From NCBI GenBank assembly GCA_964459325.1, contig CAYWKU010000060.1:1-6787 (forward strand): 6,787 nt of DNA, read 5' to 3'. A program made the position numbers and the translations under genes. This DNA is from CAYWKU01 sp964459325 (GTDB taxonomy: Bacteria > RBG-13-61-14 > CAYWKU01). Of this stretch, positions 6,476 to 6,787 are shown piece after piece; within the stretch, counting starts at the first letter, position 1; every line of letters begins with the position of its first letter. The notes beneath the pieces are model-generated. The model was not told the DNA's origin. It did not search any database and worked only from the letters and a program-made list of their open reading frames with translations.

Positions 6476-6787
6476 ATGAAAATAGCCACAATCCTTGATC
6501 AGGTTGATCTTGGGGCTATGGCGCTGCCCGAATTCCAGAGGGGATTTGTTTGGAATCGGGATCAAGTAAAGGGTTTGATGCAATCATTATACCGAAAACA
6601 TCCTGTTGGCAGCCTTTTGGTCTGGGTCACAAAGACCGAAAACGCCGACGCCAAAGGAGGTGGGAAACTTCAACCCGGTACGGTAAAGCTTTTACTTGAC
6701 GGCCAGCAACGGATTACGTCGCTTTACGGTATTATTCGTGGCAAATCGCCTAAATTTTTCGAGGGCAACGAAAAGGTGTTCACGGGT
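6476..6787 (+). CDS. DUF262 domain protein, N-terminal part (GmrS/ParB-like; cut by window edge)
   Basis: The frame from ATG 6476 is open for 104 codons to the end of the window. It shows the DUF262 layout: 'ILDQVDLGAMALPEFQRGFVW' region with LPEFQRGFVW at residues 17-26, a helix 'VKGLMQSLYRKHPVGSLLVW' (31-50), then 'LLLDGQQRITSLYG' with the DGQQR motif at 75-79. DUF262 is a ParB/sulfiredoxin-like domain that hydrolyses nucleotides in type IV restriction enzymes (GmrS half of GmrSD, BrxU) and in the phosphorothioate-dependent SspE. In such proteins a DUF1524 HNH nuclease often follows, but that part would lie outside the window, so I cannot tell whether this is a complete GmrSD-type enzyme. 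It starts 52 bases after hsdR on the same strand and is probably read from the same transcript. Confidence 0.88.
   Translation, partial: MKIATILDQVDLGAMALPEFQRGFVWNRDQVKGLMQSLYRKHPVGSLLVWVTKTENADAKGGGKLQPGTVKLLLDGQQRITSLYGIIRGKSPKFFEGNEKVFTG

Noticed and set aside
1..6787. CRISPR arrays, tRNA genes, insertion sequences
   Set aside because: I looked for regularly spaced repeats, cloverleaf-like segments and transposase motifs and saw none.

Overview
The window is a slice of a bacterial defence locus built around a type I restriction-modification system. No ribosomal or other taxonomic marker is present. Moderate GC, strong Shine-Dalgarno sites in front of some genes, and the style of the HsdR, DUF3800 and DUF4160-like proteins would fit a Firmicute (for example a clostridial or Peptococcaceae-like anaerobe). 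That is only a weak inference.

Layout, all on the + strand: (1) 1-381, the 3' end of an unrecognised gene encoding a charged helical segment followed by a small beta-sandwich-like domain. (2) About 409-785 (perhaps to 808), a DUF4160-like gene that appears to be broken by one and probably two frameshifts. (3) 798-2012, hsdS, the DNA-specificity subunit, with two target-recognition domains around a GC-rich conserved core. (4) 2009-2707, a DUF3800 protein (RNase H-like fold), whose start overlaps the hsdS stop in an ATGA. (5) 2692 or 2710 to 3210, a small AT-rich gene resembling phage-type BECR (barnase/EndoU/colicin/RelE-like) nuclease-fold proteins. (6) 3211-3354, a non-coding gap with an imperfect hairpin, a good -10 box and a perfect 10-bp palindrome. 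(7) 3355-6423, hsdR, the complete restriction/translocase subunit. (8) 6424-6475, a short gap with an AT-rich hairpin abutting a strong ribosome binding site. (9) 6476 to the window edge, the start of a DUF262 (GmrS/ParB-like) protein with an intact DGQQR motif.

How the parts fit: HsdS with HsdM would methylate the host's target sites, and with HsdR added would cut unmethylated invading DNA. hsdM is not in the window and presumably lies to the left of position 1, so accessory genes sit at both junctions of the usual hsdM-hsdS-hsdR order. The DUF3800 and BECR-like genes are translationally packed behind hsdS, while hsdR appears to have its own promoter. That would let modification and accessory functions be made separately from restriction. 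The DUF262 gene adds a possible modification-sensing (type IV-like) or nucleotide-driven effector. The most interesting part is the DUF3800 plus BECR-like pair embedded inside the type I operon. It could be a back-up or abortive module tied to the restriction system, but this is inference from position and fold resemblance only.
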